Numbered from the stretch's first letter, positions 33,950 to 43,881 are shown. The stretch: DNA of 47,781 nucleotides from Deltaproteobacteria bacterium (GCA_020444075.1 JAHLLR010000001.1:1-47781); one strand, 5' to 3'. Made by a program: numbers and translations. Notes: generated from the letters alone by a model not told the origin.

Positions 33950-34480
33950 TCAATCCTGTTTGACAGCAGCCTCGCCCAGGTAATCCCGGACGGCTTTGAT
34001 GGTGATGGTAAACATTTTGCTGCCTGCCAATATGGCACAGGCATCTTCCTTATCGCCGCAGACCCCGGCAAAAGCCGGGCCAATGGCCATGGCCGGTTCT
34101 GGAATCTGCCCGGCCGCATCCAGCGCACCCACATAAAAATCAAGGCGCTGCTTGAGGATGTCGAAATAGTCGATGTCCGATCCCATGGTCAGCGATGCGG
34201 AGGCGGAAAGCGTCGTGGAAAAGGCTCTGACATTCTCCCAGAAATGCTGGCCAAGGCTTGTTTTCAGTCCGCTGTCGGCCAGAAAAAAAGCAATCGCCCA
34301 TCCTACCGAGATGATTCTCAGCAGTTGGATCTCGTATTCCAAAGTCACCCGCTTTTCATGTACGTGCCGCAGCGGCACAGCATCCAGGATGGTGTTCATG
34401 TCGCCGCGATCGATGGCAAATTGAAACAACTGCTCACCGGCGCGGGCAACCGGGTTTTCTGTTTTTTCGGTATCGGTCAT
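33950..34480 (-). CDS. Protein of unknown function (176 aa) upstream of lnt
   Basis: No recognised family. It is a soluble, mostly helical protein with no signal peptide. A hydrophobic stretch (about residues 55-68, IISVGWAIAFFLA) may be a buried helix or a single span. It ends one base before the lnt start, so translation is coupled and it probably acts with Lnt or the prfB-lnt unit. The ATG at 34480 is the most upstream start in frame. A minus-strand terminator-like hairpin lies just upstream (34525-34557). Confidence 0.75.
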   Translation of the reverse strand: MTDTEKTENPVARAGEQLFQFAIDRGDMNTILDAVPLRHVHEKRVTLEYEIQLLRIISVGWAIAFFLADSGLKTSLGQHFWENVRAFSTTLSASASLTMGSDIDYFDILKQRLDFYVGALDAAGQIPEPAMAIGPAFAGVCGDKEDACAILAGSKMFTITIKAVRDYLGEAAVKQD

Positions 34481-34839
34481 GGAGCCTTCGGACCTTCTGT
34501 CGGAGTTGATGATTGCCGAGGCCTAAAAAAGCAGCGCCGTTTTTTTTCGGGCGCTGCCTCGAATTGAAAAACAACCGCCGCATCATTCAACAAATAAAAC
34601 GCATTTCAAACCACCGTCCGGGCCACCGCTATCGTGGGCTGAACGTTAAGCGGCCCAACCTTAAATCACCAATCCGGGCAAGTCAAGCCGGCTGTTACCA
34701 CCCAGAAAGCTTGAATTTCATCCGATTTCATGAGATGACAACTACCGATACCCGGGGCAGACATCCGCCACAGATGCGATTCATCCGGGCCCATTTTTAT
34801 ATACGAACCGCGGCTGCGATTCCTAGAAAGAGACGGCTC
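34481..34839. other. 359-bp intergenic region, no gene seen
   Basis: This lies between the unknown gene on the minus strand and the outer-membrane gene on the plus strand (divergent). It holds the hairpin at 34525-34557. No clear sigma-70 or sigma-54 promoter was seen for the outer-membrane gene. The long poly-T in the loop of the hairpin is its only distinctive feature. Confidence 0.6.
34525..34557 (-). terminator. Terminator-like hairpin with no obvious upstream gene
   Basis: Read on the minus strand, GCAGCGCC and GGCGCTGC form an 8-bp stem with a poly-A loop, followed by TTTTTT (34530-34525). It lies just upstream of the 34480 gene. No minus-strand gene precedes it, so it may attenuate a leader or stop antisense transcripts. 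Confidence 0.55.
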
Positions 34840-35847
34840 ATGCGATACCTCATTACGGCGCTGATTCTTTGTTTGTATGTTTCTCTTCCTGTTCCCCGGG
34901 TTTTTTCACAATCCCCTGCACCCGACGATCGAACCACCGCCGAAAAATCCAAAACCGGTGATGCCTATCTCAGTTGGGCTGCCGTCACTGTTGAACTGTC
35001 CGCCGGCTACCGCAGTGACAGACTGAACTGGCATATCGCCGGAAACGCCCAGGGAGGCGATCCCAACGTCCGCTCCGAACTCACCTGGTCGGACATTAAA
35101 ATCTATCAGCTCAAACTGGCCAATCGCACCGTTATCATGGATCGTGTCTATGTGCGGGGCTACCTGGACTTCGGAACGGTGGTCACCGGCAGCAATCATG
35201 ATTCTGACTATGATGACGACAACCGGACCCAGGAATTCTCCCGCTCCCTTAACGGGGTTGACGGCAACGATGTTTGGGACGGATCCGTCGGGATCGGCCC
35301 CCGCTTTTCCTTTTTTGAGTCGACCATGGTCCTCTGCCCCATGCTTGGCTATGCCGTCTCCGAACAGGATCTGAACATCGTTGACGGCTATCAGGTTATT
35401 TCACCCGATCCATCAATCATCGGACCCATCGCCGGCCTGGACAGCCGCTATCAGACCCGCTGGAAGGGCCCCTGGCTCGGCGCGGATCTCCTGTTTTCGA
35501 TTCCCGGCACAAACACGCCATTTACCAAGGTCGGGATCATGTTCACCGGTGAATATCACTGGGTGGATTATAGTGCCGACGCCAACTGGAACCTGCGCGA
35601 AGATTACGCCCACCCCGTCAGCTTTTCCCACGACGCCGAGGGCAACGGATATGTGGTCGGGGCAGCGATCCTGCTCGAGATCAAAAACCGCTGGGGTATC
35701 CATGCGGGAATGAACGTCAAGGAAATGACTACCGACGCCGGGATAGACCGCATCTACAAAGATGACGGCACCACCTCCGACACCCGTCTCAATGAGGTCG
35801 TCTGGCGTTCATTTACTTTTGAAGCGGGCGTATCCTGCCAATTCTGA
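34840..35847 (+). CDS. Outer-membrane beta-barrel protein (omptin-like appearance)
   Basis: This 335-residue exported protein has a signal peptide of about 24 residues (hydrophobic LITALILCLYVSLPVPRVFSQ). The body is a regular series of alternating strands with many aromatics, and the last residue is Phe (SCQF), the outer-membrane barrel signature. The pattern SELTWSDIK, RGYLDFG and DSDYDDDNR.EFSRS is like omptin-type or similar barrels, but no catalytic residue set can be confirmed. The ATG at 34840 is the first start that gives the signal peptide. It is convergent with asd. Confidence 0.78.
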   Translation: MRYLITALILCLYVSLPVPRVFSQSPAPDDRTTAEKSKTGDAYLSWAAVTVELSAGYRSDRLNWHIAGNAQGGDPNVRSELTWSDIKIYQLKLANRTVIMDRVYVRGYLDFGTVVTGSNHDSDYDDDNRTQEFSRSLNGVDGNDVWDGSVGIGPRFSFFESTMVLCPMLGYAVSEQDLNIVDGYQVISPDPSIIGPIAGLDSRYQTRWKGPWLGADLLFSIPGTNTPFTKVGIMFTGEYHWVDYSADANWNLREDYAHPVSFSHDAEGNGYVVGAAILLEIKNRWGIHAGMNVKEMTTDAGIDRIYKDDGTTSDTRLNEVVWRSFTFEAGVSCQF

Positions 35848-36238
35848 TTTCATTCCTGGCCGCTGACCCCAGCGTAAAAGCGAAAGTCCGACAGAAAAAC
35901 AAGTAACCGGGTTCGAAATATAAAGGTTGCCATCTTCAGACTTGCCGCGGGTCAGGGAGGGATTGCAGGACCGCCATCGGACCGATGTATAAAAGCATGC
36001 CGATTGGCGGCCTGCGGCAGGCGGGACTTCAACAGAGTAGGGCTCAAAAAAAGCTCCTCGAATCCGGTGGATCAGAGGAGCTAAAACTAAAAGTGCACAC
36101 CCATTGTTTGTATAGTACAGCAATATAGACAAAACACAACACTCGAAAATTTGGTATAGATTACGTGTTTATAACACGTAGTCTGTTTCATGCTCCAGCC
36201 GCTGGGACAACGGATGGAATTCAACGCCGATTTTGGTG
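35848..36238. other. 391-bp intergenic region with asd terminator
   Basis: This lies between convergent genes. The right part holds the terminator at 36045-36082. The left part (35848-36040) has no gene; GCCTG-CGG-CAGGC (about 36010-36022) is a small palindrome of the REP type. Nothing else is supported. Sequence around 35900-35915 (GGGTTCGAAAT) resembles a tRNA T-loop but no tRNA can be folded. Confidence 0.6.
36045..36082 (-). terminator. Rho-independent terminator downstream of asd
   Basis: AGCTCCTC (36052-36059) and GAGGAGCT (36075-36082) form a perfect 8-bp stem with further pairing in the loop (ATCC with GGAT). On the minus strand TTTTTT follows (complement of 36051-36046). It is about 160 bp after the asd stop codon. 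Confidence 0.85.
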
Positions 36239-37366
36239 TCAGGCCGTGCCGTTGATACGGTCGAGGATAATGTTGAGTACCCGACGCAAGGGTTCGGCCG
36301 CCCCCCAAAGCAACTGGTCGCCCACGGTAAAGGCGGTCAGATAGCATGGCCCCATGATCATTTTGCGAATACGCCCCACGGGTATGGAAAGCGTCCCGGA
36401 AACCGCTGCCGGGCTGAGTTGGGCCAGGGTGGCAGCCTTTTCATTGGGCACCACCGTTACCCAGTCGTTGGCCGATGCAATGGCGTTTTCAATAACGTCC
36501 AAAGGAATCTCTTCGGTCAGCTTGATGGTTAGTGCCTGACTGTGGCAGCGCATCGCTCCCACGCGGACACATTGCCCGTCAATGGGAATGGGACGGTCTG
36601 ACCGCCCGAGGATCTTGTTCGTCTCCACCAGCCCCTTCCACTCTTCCCGGGTCTGGCCATTATCCAAGGCCCGATCGATCCAGGGGATCAGACTGGCCGC
36701 CAGGGGCGCACCGAAGTACTGGATCGGGAATTCCGGTTCGGCGAGCGTCCGGGTAATCTGACGGTCAATATCAAGGATGGACGATGCCGGTTCACGCAAC
36801 AGCGCTTTGGCGCTGTCGCCCAGGATCCCCATCTGCATCACCAGTTCACGCATGTTGTTTGCCCCTGCTCCTGAGGCGCTCTGGTAGGTCATGGAGGTCA
36901 TCCACTCCACCCAGTTCTTTGCAAACAATCCGCCAAGGGCCATGAGCATCAGGGAGACCGTACAGTTGCCACCGATAAAATCGTTGATGCCGGTTTCAAG
37001 GGCCTTGTCGATTACGTTGCGGTTGACCGGGTCTAATACGATGACGCTGTTGTCTTTCATTCTCAATGTGGATGCGGCATCGATCCAGTATCCGTTCCAT
37101 CCCTTTTGCCGCAGCGCGGGGTGTGTCTGCTCCGAATAGCTGCCGCCCTGGCATGAAACAATCACCGCCATGTCGGCCAGCTGGCCCAGATCATTCGCAT
37201 CCAATACCGGCCGAGGTCCGGTGCCGATGTCCGGACCGGTTTTTCCAGCCTGGGACGTGGAAAAAAATACCGGTTCAAAGCCTGCAAAATCGTTTTCCGC
37301 CTTCATACGATCCATGAGGACCGACCCGACCATCCCGCGCCATCCGACGATGCCTACGCTGACCAT
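36239..37366 (-). CDS. asd: Aspartate-semialdehyde dehydrogenase
   Basis: Asd makes aspartate semialdehyde for lysine (including diaminopimelate), threonine and methionine synthesis. It has about 375 residues, like the E. coli form (the long type). The NADP-binding start VGIVGWRGMVGS (about residues 4-15) and the catalytic Cys in IGGNCTVSLMLMALGG (about 132-147) are present, and the C-terminus is complete. The start at 37366 is used because the E. coli-like N-terminus begins here; a GTG at 37378 adds four residues and is close to the AAAGGAG site, so it is also possible. A sigma-70-like promoter is seen at 37462-37489. Confidence 0.94.
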   Translation of the reverse strand: MVSVGIVGWRGMVGSVLMDRMKAENDFAGFEPVFFSTSQAGKTGPDIGTGPRPVLDANDLGQLADMAVIVSCQGGSYSEQTHPALRQKGWNGYWIDAASTLRMKDNSVIVLDPVNRNVIDKALETGINDFIGGNCTVSLMLMALGGLFAKNWVEWMTSMTYQSASGAGANNMRELVMQMGILGDSAKALLREPASSILDIDRQITRTLAEPEFPIQYFGAPLAASLIPWIDRALDNGQTREEWKGLVETNKILGRSDRPIPIDGQCVRVGAMRCHSQALTIKLTEEIPLDVIENAIASANDWVTVVPNEKAATLAQLSPAAVSGTLSIPVGRIRKMIMGPCYLTAFTVGDQLLWGAAEPLRRVLNIILDRINGTA

Positions 37367-37461
37367 TTTTTTCACCACTCCTTTACCTTAGTATCAAATC
37401 CCTGCGGGGAAGGATGCAATCTGCCTGCCCGAAGCTGCCCCTTTGGTGCATGCCTTATTCC

Positions 37462-37489
37462 AATAAAGTTCGCGCTGTCAGGTTGTCAA
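37462..37489 (-). promoter_or_regulatory. Candidate sigma-70 promoter of asd
   Basis: On the minus strand TTGACA (37489-37484), a 16-bp spacer and TTTATT (37467-37462, four of six matches to the -10 consensus) lie about 100 bp upstream of the asd start. The -35 is perfect, the -10 is weak. Confidence 0.5.
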
Positions 37490-37523
37490 GGTGTTTTGTA
37501 AATAATTGACGGCCAGATAGACG

Positions 37524-39344
37524 ATGGCTTCTATCTGGAAAGCTCACTCACGCCAAGCCAAACAATCACAGGATGCCCGCCAGGTCGCCACTGTAAACAA
37601 GGTTGGGGAAAGCATCAAATTCATGGCTGACTTTGCCGGTCAGATAAATATTACCCGAGGCAGCTACGTGAAAACAACGGCCGCCCTGGCCCAGTTCATT
37701 TGCGCCAGCGAGTTATGGCAGGCCGCCGTCTATGATCAAAAAAGATCGGTCATCTCATTGCCCCAGACCATGGCGGATAAGACCCTGACAACCGGCTATG
37801 CATATGGTGCAGGCAAACCCACTTTTGAGCATGCCCGCATCAATGCCGGGAACCCTTTGAATGAGGCCGACTGGAAAAAATCCGACGCTTCTCCCCTACC
37901 CACCATCGCTGATCAATTTTCCAGCAACCCGGTCGGAGAGCGGTTTTTCCAATACCACCGCCAAACTGTCCGGGATGGATATCAACCTTTTCTCCGGCCA
38001 GGAGGCATTGAATGACGGCACCCTGCCCGAATACAGCCAGCTGGGAGGGGTCACCCACACGGATGCAGAAACCACCACCCGGACCATCGACACTCAGCCG
38101 TTCGTATCCAACGAAATCACGGTGAACGACAACGGCTATTTCCAGGCGGCGCTCCCGCTCCACGACGGATCACGGGTCACCGGGTGGGTGGTTGCCGCTG
38201 TTTCCAGGGAGACCATTGTTGCCAATACCCGTCAGATGGTCATTTTAATGGGGTTGGTCTATCTGGGGTGTCTGGTTGTGGTCGTCCCCCTGGTTTATGT
38301 CTTTGCCACCTCCTTCTCCCGCCTGGTCAACAATGTGGTGGATGGGTTGAAGGACATTGCCGAGGGCGAAGGGGACCTGAACCGGCGACTCGAAGAGAAC
38401 AGCAATGACGAACTGGGAGATCTGGCCCGCTGATTCAACACCTTCATCCAGCGGCTGCAGGGACTCATCAAGGAAATCGCAGAAAATGCCGGTCGTTTAG
38501 GCGCCTCCTCTGCCGCCCTGAAAGGCCTTTCCGAAAAGATGGCCGCTAGTGCGACAGACATGTCCAATGAATCGGCGGCGGTTTCCTCGGCATCGGAAGC
38601 GGTCAGTCTGAGCACCAGTTCCATTGCTTCGGCCATGGAACAATCCAGTGTGAACTTTAGCACGGTGGCCGCCGCCGAAGAGATGACGGCCACCATCAAT
38701 GACATTGTCCGCAACGCCGAGACAGCCAACCAGATTACGGGAACGGCGGTCGACCAGGTGGAAAGCGCATCACAACGCGTCTCCATCCTGGGCACCGCTG
38801 CCCAGGAAATAGGCAAGGTCACCGAAACCATCACCGAGATATCCGACCCGACCAACCTGCTGGCCTTTAACGCCACCATCGAGGCGGCCAGGGCCGGAGA
38901 GGCGGGAAAAGGGTTTGCCGTGGTGGCCAACGAAATCAAGGAACTGGCCCGGCAGACAGCGGCGGCAACTGCGGAAATAAAACAGAAAATCAGCGAGATA
39001 CAGCTTACACCCATGGCACCATTTCCGAAATTGAAAACATCTCTGGTGTCATCGATGAGGTGAATCAGATCGTTTCAACGATTTCAACAGCAGTGGAAGA
39101 GCAGTCCAACACCACCAGCGAGATGGCCGGCAATGTTGCTCAGGCGTCCCAAGGAGTCCAGGAAGTCAATGAAACCGTCGCTGAAAGTACGCTGGCCGTC
39201 GAACAGGTATCTCAGACGCTGACCCGGGTCAACCGTGCATCCAGCGATATGTCCAGCCAGAGTCGGGCTGTCGATGACAGCACCCACACCCTGTCTCGTC
39301 TTGCGGAAGAACTGAACCGGCTCGCGGGGTGTTTTAGGGTATAA
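37524..39344 (+). pseudogene. Broken methyl-accepting chemotaxis protein
   Basis: The gene encodes remains of a methyl-accepting chemotaxis receptor with a Cache-like sensor, TM helix (about 38232-38310), HAMP and signalling domain. It has three disruptions. There is a frameshift near the TTTTT run at 37944-37948. A TGA at 38431-38433 stands where a HAMP domain normally has Trp (DLAR-stop-FNTF), i.e. TGG changed to TGA. A second frameshift near 39003 separates KQKISEIQ from [13 protein letters not shown]. The N-terminal membrane helix is also missing, as a stop lies just upstream of 37524. The remaining pieces keep the signalling tip ([25 protein letters not shown]-like, 38850-38920). It is clearly inactive. 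Confidence 0.88.
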
Positions 39345-39371
39345 ACATGACCGCTTAATGCCGGGAGAAAG

Positions 39372-40196
39372 TCAGATGGCCTCCGGCATATCCGTCCAGC
39401 GACCCGACAAAAATTGCGCAATGGTCTTCAGGAACAGCTCGGGCGCCTCTACCGGGATGGAATGTCCGGCACCCTTGACCACCAGATGCCGGCCCCCGCT
39501 TTTCTCGGCCACCTCCGCCGCTCCGTTGACGCTTACCAGGGGGTCGTCCGAACCACACATCACCAGCGCGGGCGCATCCAGCTTTTCCAGCATGGATCTC
39601 AGGCTTGGGTAACCGGTCATGGCCGATAAGTGCGCCAACAGGGACGACGCCCGGTTACGTCGAATGATGGTTTTGGCGATGCGATCAAGAATCCGGCTGT
39701 TCCGGATAAGGTAGTCCTCGCCAAAAACATGCGGCAACGCTGCGCTCACCAAGGCCTCGATCCCTCCATCCTCGATGATCTTCAGCCATGACCGGACAAT
39801 GAGCCGGGCGCGAATCGGTGCCCGAACCCCTATGGAGCAAATGACCAGTCGACTGACCGTCTTTGGCTTCCGTCGGGCCATGGCATAGGCCAACAGCGCC
39901 CCATGACTCAATCCCACCAGACAGACCGGCCCCAGTTCGAGGTGACGAATCAGGGCGGAAAGGTCCTCAGCATGCAAATCCAGGGAAAGCGGCAGTTCGC
40001 CCAGTTCGCTCTCTCCTTGTCCCCTGGCATCGTATAGCAGGGAGCGGAACTCGGGTTTTAACGACGCCGCGATCACCTTCCAGTACATGGTCGTCTGCAG
40101 GGTGCCGTTCAAAAAAATAACCACCGGCCTGGCGAGCTCGAAGCCTATGGTTTCATAATAGAGGCTGCATCCGTCCTGGGTCCTGAAATAGGCCAT
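39372..40196 (-). CDS. Alpha/beta-hydrolase
   Basis: This 274-residue serine hydrolase has the oxyanion-hole motif FLNGTLQTT (about residues 28-36), nucleophile elbow GLSHGA (about 94-99), acid Asp in CGSDDPLV (about 215-222) and catalytic His in GAGHSIPVEAP (about 242-252). It is cytoplasmic, without a signal peptide. It could be a hydrolase or lactonase of the 3-oxoadipate enol-lactonase/BioH type. The gene is alone, convergent with the MCP pseudogene. Confidence 0.88.
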   Translation of the reverse strand: MAYFRTQDGCSLYYETIGFELARPVVIFLNGTLQTTMYWKVIAASLKPEFRSLLYDARGQGESELGELPLSLDLHAEDLSALIRHLELGPVCLVGLSHGALLAYAMARRKPKTVSRLVICSIGVRAPIRARLIVRSWLKIIEDGGIEALVSAALPHVFGEDYLIRNSRILDRIAKTIIRRNRASSLLAHLSAMTGYPSLRSMLEKLDAPALVMCGSDDPLVSVNGAAEVAEKSGGRHLVVKGAGHSIPVEAPELFLKTIAQFLSGRWTDMPEAI

Positions 40197-40463
40197 TTCC
40201 CGGCCATCCTTTGTTTGTCGGGTTGCCGCTTAAGGCTCACCATGATGCATACCATACTCTCGGTCAATTCTGAAGATGCTGCCATGTGATTTCAAAACCA
40301 CGGTCGGTCTTGACTCCAATAGCATCCACATTTAAAAGGAACTTTTATTTTGAATACTGCGAGGTACCCATCGTCCATGATCGATCATGCATAAGAATTT
40401 CACAGAAACGCCATAGCCCTGATCCCTCCCGCCGAGGATCGTCATCCGGGCATCGCTTTTTAC

Positions 40464-43265
40464 GTGGGCGGCAACCCACCCCAACATTACTGCACCTGTC
40501 AGAAAAAGACCAAAAAAACCTGCTCGCATCTAAAATCATTATTTAAGACCATCGACAAGGGAATGAATCTGGAGGCACAATTTCGCAGCAGTGTCTGGCA
40601 TGATCTGGCCACCGTGTTGAGCCAGGGCGACCGGCTGACACCCAAAACCACGAAGGCGCGGTTTTACATGAGCGAAAACCAGACGCTGCTGAAGGTGCTG
40701 ACTCCTGACGGAAACGTCGTAATCACTTATGGGTCGGCCAACGGTGACAGGAACCGGTTTGCCGAACGGCTCGGGGCATTTTCATCGGAAGGGGACGAGC
40801 AGGTTCCGGACCGGGCGGAAATCCTCCATCGCCTCGGACTGTTGACAATGACCGATTCGGAACGGCAACTGGACGACCTGAAAATGAAATCCAGGCGCCA
40901 GGCACTCGAAGGCAGCCTGTGGTTTCGGCTGGCCTATCACTGCTTCCTTGAATTCGGCATAGACGGATGCCGGTTTCATCCGTCGGTGGATGAAGCGACC
41001 GGCACCTTCATCATGACCTGCAAAACCCCGCAACGGGGCACCATCTTTCACGCCAGCATTGCACGAAACCGGGTTCGTCCCCTATTGGACGCCTTCCGCC
41101 AACACCTTCCCAACCAGCACGACCTGCCCATCCACCCGATCCCCCTGAAAAGTCTTTTCAGGGGGAGTCAGCATACCGAAACGGACCTGGATATATATCC
41201 CGTCATCCAACTGCTGCAGGCCGAAGGTGAGCAGCGGTTTTTTTCCCGGGAAGGGCTCGAACGGTTCATTTACGGGGATATCGTGTATATCCCTGAGCTC
41301 AAGCTCCTGGCAGAACTTGAAAAACCGGGCAACGCCCGTCAGTTCAGCACCCCCCGGCGAATGACCTTCAAACACTATCAGATCCCCAGCTTCCTGGAAT
41401 CGGTCGGCGACGAACTCGATGGAGACCGATTCGTCATCGATCCCGATGTCAAGGGACTTCAACTGCTGCGCCGCTGGAACACCATGACGCTGGCACCCAC
41501 GGCCATCGACAAGGACTGGTGCTGGCTCTCCATCACCTATGGTTTTGGAGACCAATCCGTCTCGTTGGCGGACCTGCTGCGCGCGCGAAGGGAAGCCACC
41601 CGATATATCGGTACCGCCAGCGGGTGGGTGGACACCCAATCGCCCGCCATTGAAACCATGGCAGCCCTTGCCGTCACATTGCCTCCGGACCGTTTCAGCG
41701 AAAAAGAAGACACGGTAAGATTAAGCCGGCAGGAGTTGATTCAATTCTCCGCCCTGGAAGGTAACGAGCCCATCGTCGCCGGCACGGATGCCAGCGCCGG
41801 CCGCCTCTCCCGTTTTCTGGGGATGGAATCCGCCTCACCGCCGGAAAATCCGGGGCTTACCACCGCCCTTCGCAAATACCAGCGTGCGGGACTCAAATGG
41901 CTCTGGTGGTTGAGGGAGAATCGCCTTGGTGGTTTGCTGTGCGATGACATGGGATTGGGCAAAACCCATCAAATCATGGCGATGATGGCGTGCATCCAGC
42001 AGCGGGACAAAGAGAAAAAACCTTTTCTCGTGGTCTGCCCGACAACCGTATTGAGTCACTGGATGTTGAAACTCAAGCAGCACGCCCCGACGCTGAAAAC
42101 AATTGTTTACTACGGCGGCGACCGGGACCTGTCCGCGGCCATGCAGGATACGGAAGTACTGATCACCTCCTATGGTCTTCTCCTCAGGGACATTGACCAA
42201 CTCAGGGAGATCCCCTTTTCCCTGGGTGTGTTTGACGAAATTCAGTATATCAAGAATGCGGATACGAAAACCCATGTGGCTGCCCGCCAGTTCAATGCAG
42301 CCGTTAAACTGGGGCTGACCGGCACACCCATCGAGAATTCAATACTGGAGCTCAAAGCCTTGATGGATGTGGTGGCTCCCGGATACCTCGGATCAGACCA
42401 GGCGTTTTGTCAGCGGTTCGTGCCGGAGACCACGGTGGACCGGACAACATCGCAGAATCGGGAGCAGTTGCGCCGCCTGATCTTCCCCTTTACCTTGCGG
42501 CGGCTCAAAAGTCGCGTACTGGACGAACTGCCCGAAAAAATCGAGGACATCCGCTTCTGTGAACTCACCGAAAGGCAGGTCAAGCTGTACCGGGACGCCA
42601 TCGACTCCCGAGCCAAGGGACTCGTGTCCTCGTTGAAGGATGAAAATACAGCGATCCCCTTTATCCCTATATTCGCCCTGCTCACCCTGCTCAAACAGAT
42701 CTGCAACCACCCCGCCCTGGTGGACAAGCAACCGGCGCACCCCGACCGGCAGGATTCGGGGAAATGGGAACTGTTCAAGGAACTGCTGGAAGAGAGCCTG
42801 ACATCGGGACAGAAGGTGGTGGTTTACAGCCAGTTCACCGAAATGATCGCCATCATCGCCGCCCACTTGGACCGGAGCGGCATCGGCCACGTGGTCCTCA
42901 CCGGCGCCAGCCGGAATCGCGGCAGGCTGATCGAAACGTTCAACACCGAACCGGACTGCCGTGTTTTTGTGGGCAGCCTGAAAGCCGGCGGCACCGGCAT
43001 CGACCTGGTGGCCGGATCGGTCGTCATCCACTACGACCGCTGGTGGAATGCGGCCAAGGAAGATCAGGCCACCGACCGGGTGCATCGCATCGGCCAGCGA
43101 CGTGGCGTACAGGTTTTCAAACTGGTCACACTCGGGACGCTCGAAGAAAAGATCTCGGCCATCATTGAAAAAAAACGTAAGCTGATGGCCGACATCGTGC
43201 GCGAAGACGACCCGGGGCTGCTCAAATCATTCAATAGACAGGAATTGCTTGCGTTTTTATCCTGA
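40464..43265 (+). CDS. SNF2-family helicase with SWIM zinc finger
   Basis: This 933-residue (or slightly longer) protein is a SWI2/SNF2-type DNA translocase. The SWIM zinc finger CTCQKKTKKTCSH (residues about 10-22) sits at the N-terminus. A bacterial SNF2-associated region follows, then Walker A CDDMGLGKTHQI (about base 41940), the DExQ-like box FDEIQYIKN, LTGTPIEN and the helicase C half ending RVHRIGQRRGVQVFKLVTLGTLEEKI. The GTG at 40464 cuts into the SWIM domain; the frame is open upstream to 40395 with matching residues (PPAEDRHPGIAFYVGG), but no start codon. An ATG at 40388 (MHKNFTETP) in another frame looks like the missing start, so a frameshift near 40410 is possible. Confidence 0.88.
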   Translation: MGGNPPQHYCTCQKKTKKTCSHLKSLFKTIDKGMNLEAQFRSSVWHDLATVLSQGDRLTPKTTKARFYMSENQTLLKVLTPDGNVVITYGSANGDRNRFAERLGAFSSEGDEQVPDRAEILHRLGLLTMTDSERQLDDLKMKSRRQALEGSLWFRLAYHCFLEFGIDGCRFHPSVDEATGTFIMTCKTPQRGTIFHASIARNRVRPLLDAFRQHLPNQHDLPIHPIPLKSLFRGSQHTETDLDIYPVIQLLQAEGEQRFFSREGLERFIYGDIVYIPELKLLAELEKPGNARQFSTPRRMTFKHYQIPSFLESVGDELDGDRFVIDPDVKGLQLLRRWNTMTLAPTAIDKDWCWLSITYGFGDQSVSLADLLRARREATRYIGTASGWVDTQSPAIETMAALAVTLPPDRFSEKEDTVRLSRQELIQFSALEGNEPIVAGTDASAGRLSRFLGMESASPPENPGLTTALRKYQRAGLKWLWWLRENRLGGLLCDDMGLGKTHQIMAMMACIQQRDKEKKPFLVVCPTTVLSHWMLKLKQHAPTLKTIVYYGGDRDLSAAMQDTEVLITSYGLLLRDIDQLREIPFSLGVFDEIQYIKNADTKTHVAARQFNAAVKLGLTGTPIENSILELKALMDVVAPGYLGSDQAFCQRFVPETTVDRTTSQNREQLRRLIFPFTLRRLKSRVLDELPEKIEDIRFCELTERQVKLYRDAIDSRAKGLVSSLKDENTAIPFIPIFALLTLLKQICNHPALVDKQPAHPDRQDSGKWELFKELLEESLTSGQKVVVYSQFTEMIAIIAAHLDRSGIGHVVLTGASRNRGRLIETFNTEPDCRVFVGSLKAGGTGIDLVAGSVVIHYDRWWNAAKEDQATDRVHRIGQRRGVQVFKLVTLGTLEEKISAIIEKKRKLMADIVREDDPGLLKSFNRQELLAFLS

Positions 43266-43524
43266 AAGCCCCGAGCAGGCGGCGACCCGTTTTTTGGATG
43301 CTGTTTTTGACATCCGCCGATATCGGTCGCATTATGAAAAATATGAAAAAACACGAGCGGCCTAATTGTCTGCTAACAAAAGACCGATAAAATAGCGGCA
43401 GGCGGTTAAGGGGTGGGAAGTTGCCACGCCACTGAAAAACGACCGGCGATTCATTGGTTTGCCTATTGAATACCCAACAGGTTAATTAAATGCCTTTTCA
43501 GGATCCAGACAAGGAGTATTGATC

Positions 43525-43881
43525 ATGTCGACGAAATTCTACTGCAACAGTGAAATCTGCACTCATGCGGACAAAGGGCCCTTCGTTCTCGAACTGTCCC
43601 AGGAATCGGTGATGGACGGCAACAATCTGGCCACCATCTTCTGCCCCCGGTGCAGCCAACCCATGAAACCATTGCCATCCGATTCGCAGAAAAGTACCAG
43701 CAATCATCGCTTTTACTGTCACAGGGATGCCTGCAACCAGAACAAAAATGGTCTTTTTTTCATTGATCTGCCGGGTGAAGCGATCATGGATAAAAACAAC
43801 ATGGCCACCATCTTTTGCCCCAAATGCGGGAAAGAGATGAAACCGTTCAGCCAGGAACCCAGTTCGGCCGTTAACTTCTGA
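43525..43881 (+). CDS. Duplicated zinc-ribbon protein (118 aa)
   Basis: This small cytoplasmic protein is two tandem copies of a zinc-ribbon-like repeat: residues about 5-51 (FYCNSEIC ... NNLATIFCPRCSQPMKPL) and about 64-110 (FYCHRDAC ... NNMATIFCPKCGKEMKPF). Each has a C-x4-C pair and a CPxC pair, enough to hold one zinc. Function is unknown. The start at 43525 has AAGGAG upstream. A terminator follows. It stands alone. Confidence 0.8.
   Translation: MSTKFYCNSEICTHADKGPFVLELSQESVMDGNNLATIFCPRCSQPMKPLPSDSQKSTSNHRFYCHRDACNQNKNGLFFIDLPGEAIMDKNNMATIFCPKCGKEMKPFSQEPSSAVNF

Noticed and set aside
35905-35920. GGGTTCGAAAT as a tRNA T-loop
   Set aside because: No acceptor or anticodon stem can be folded around it.
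38431-38433. In-frame TGA in the chemotaxis receptor as a second selenocysteine codon
   Set aside because: The position is Trp in HAMP domains (TGG to TGA), not Cys, and the gene has other frameshifts, so it is a nonsense mutation.
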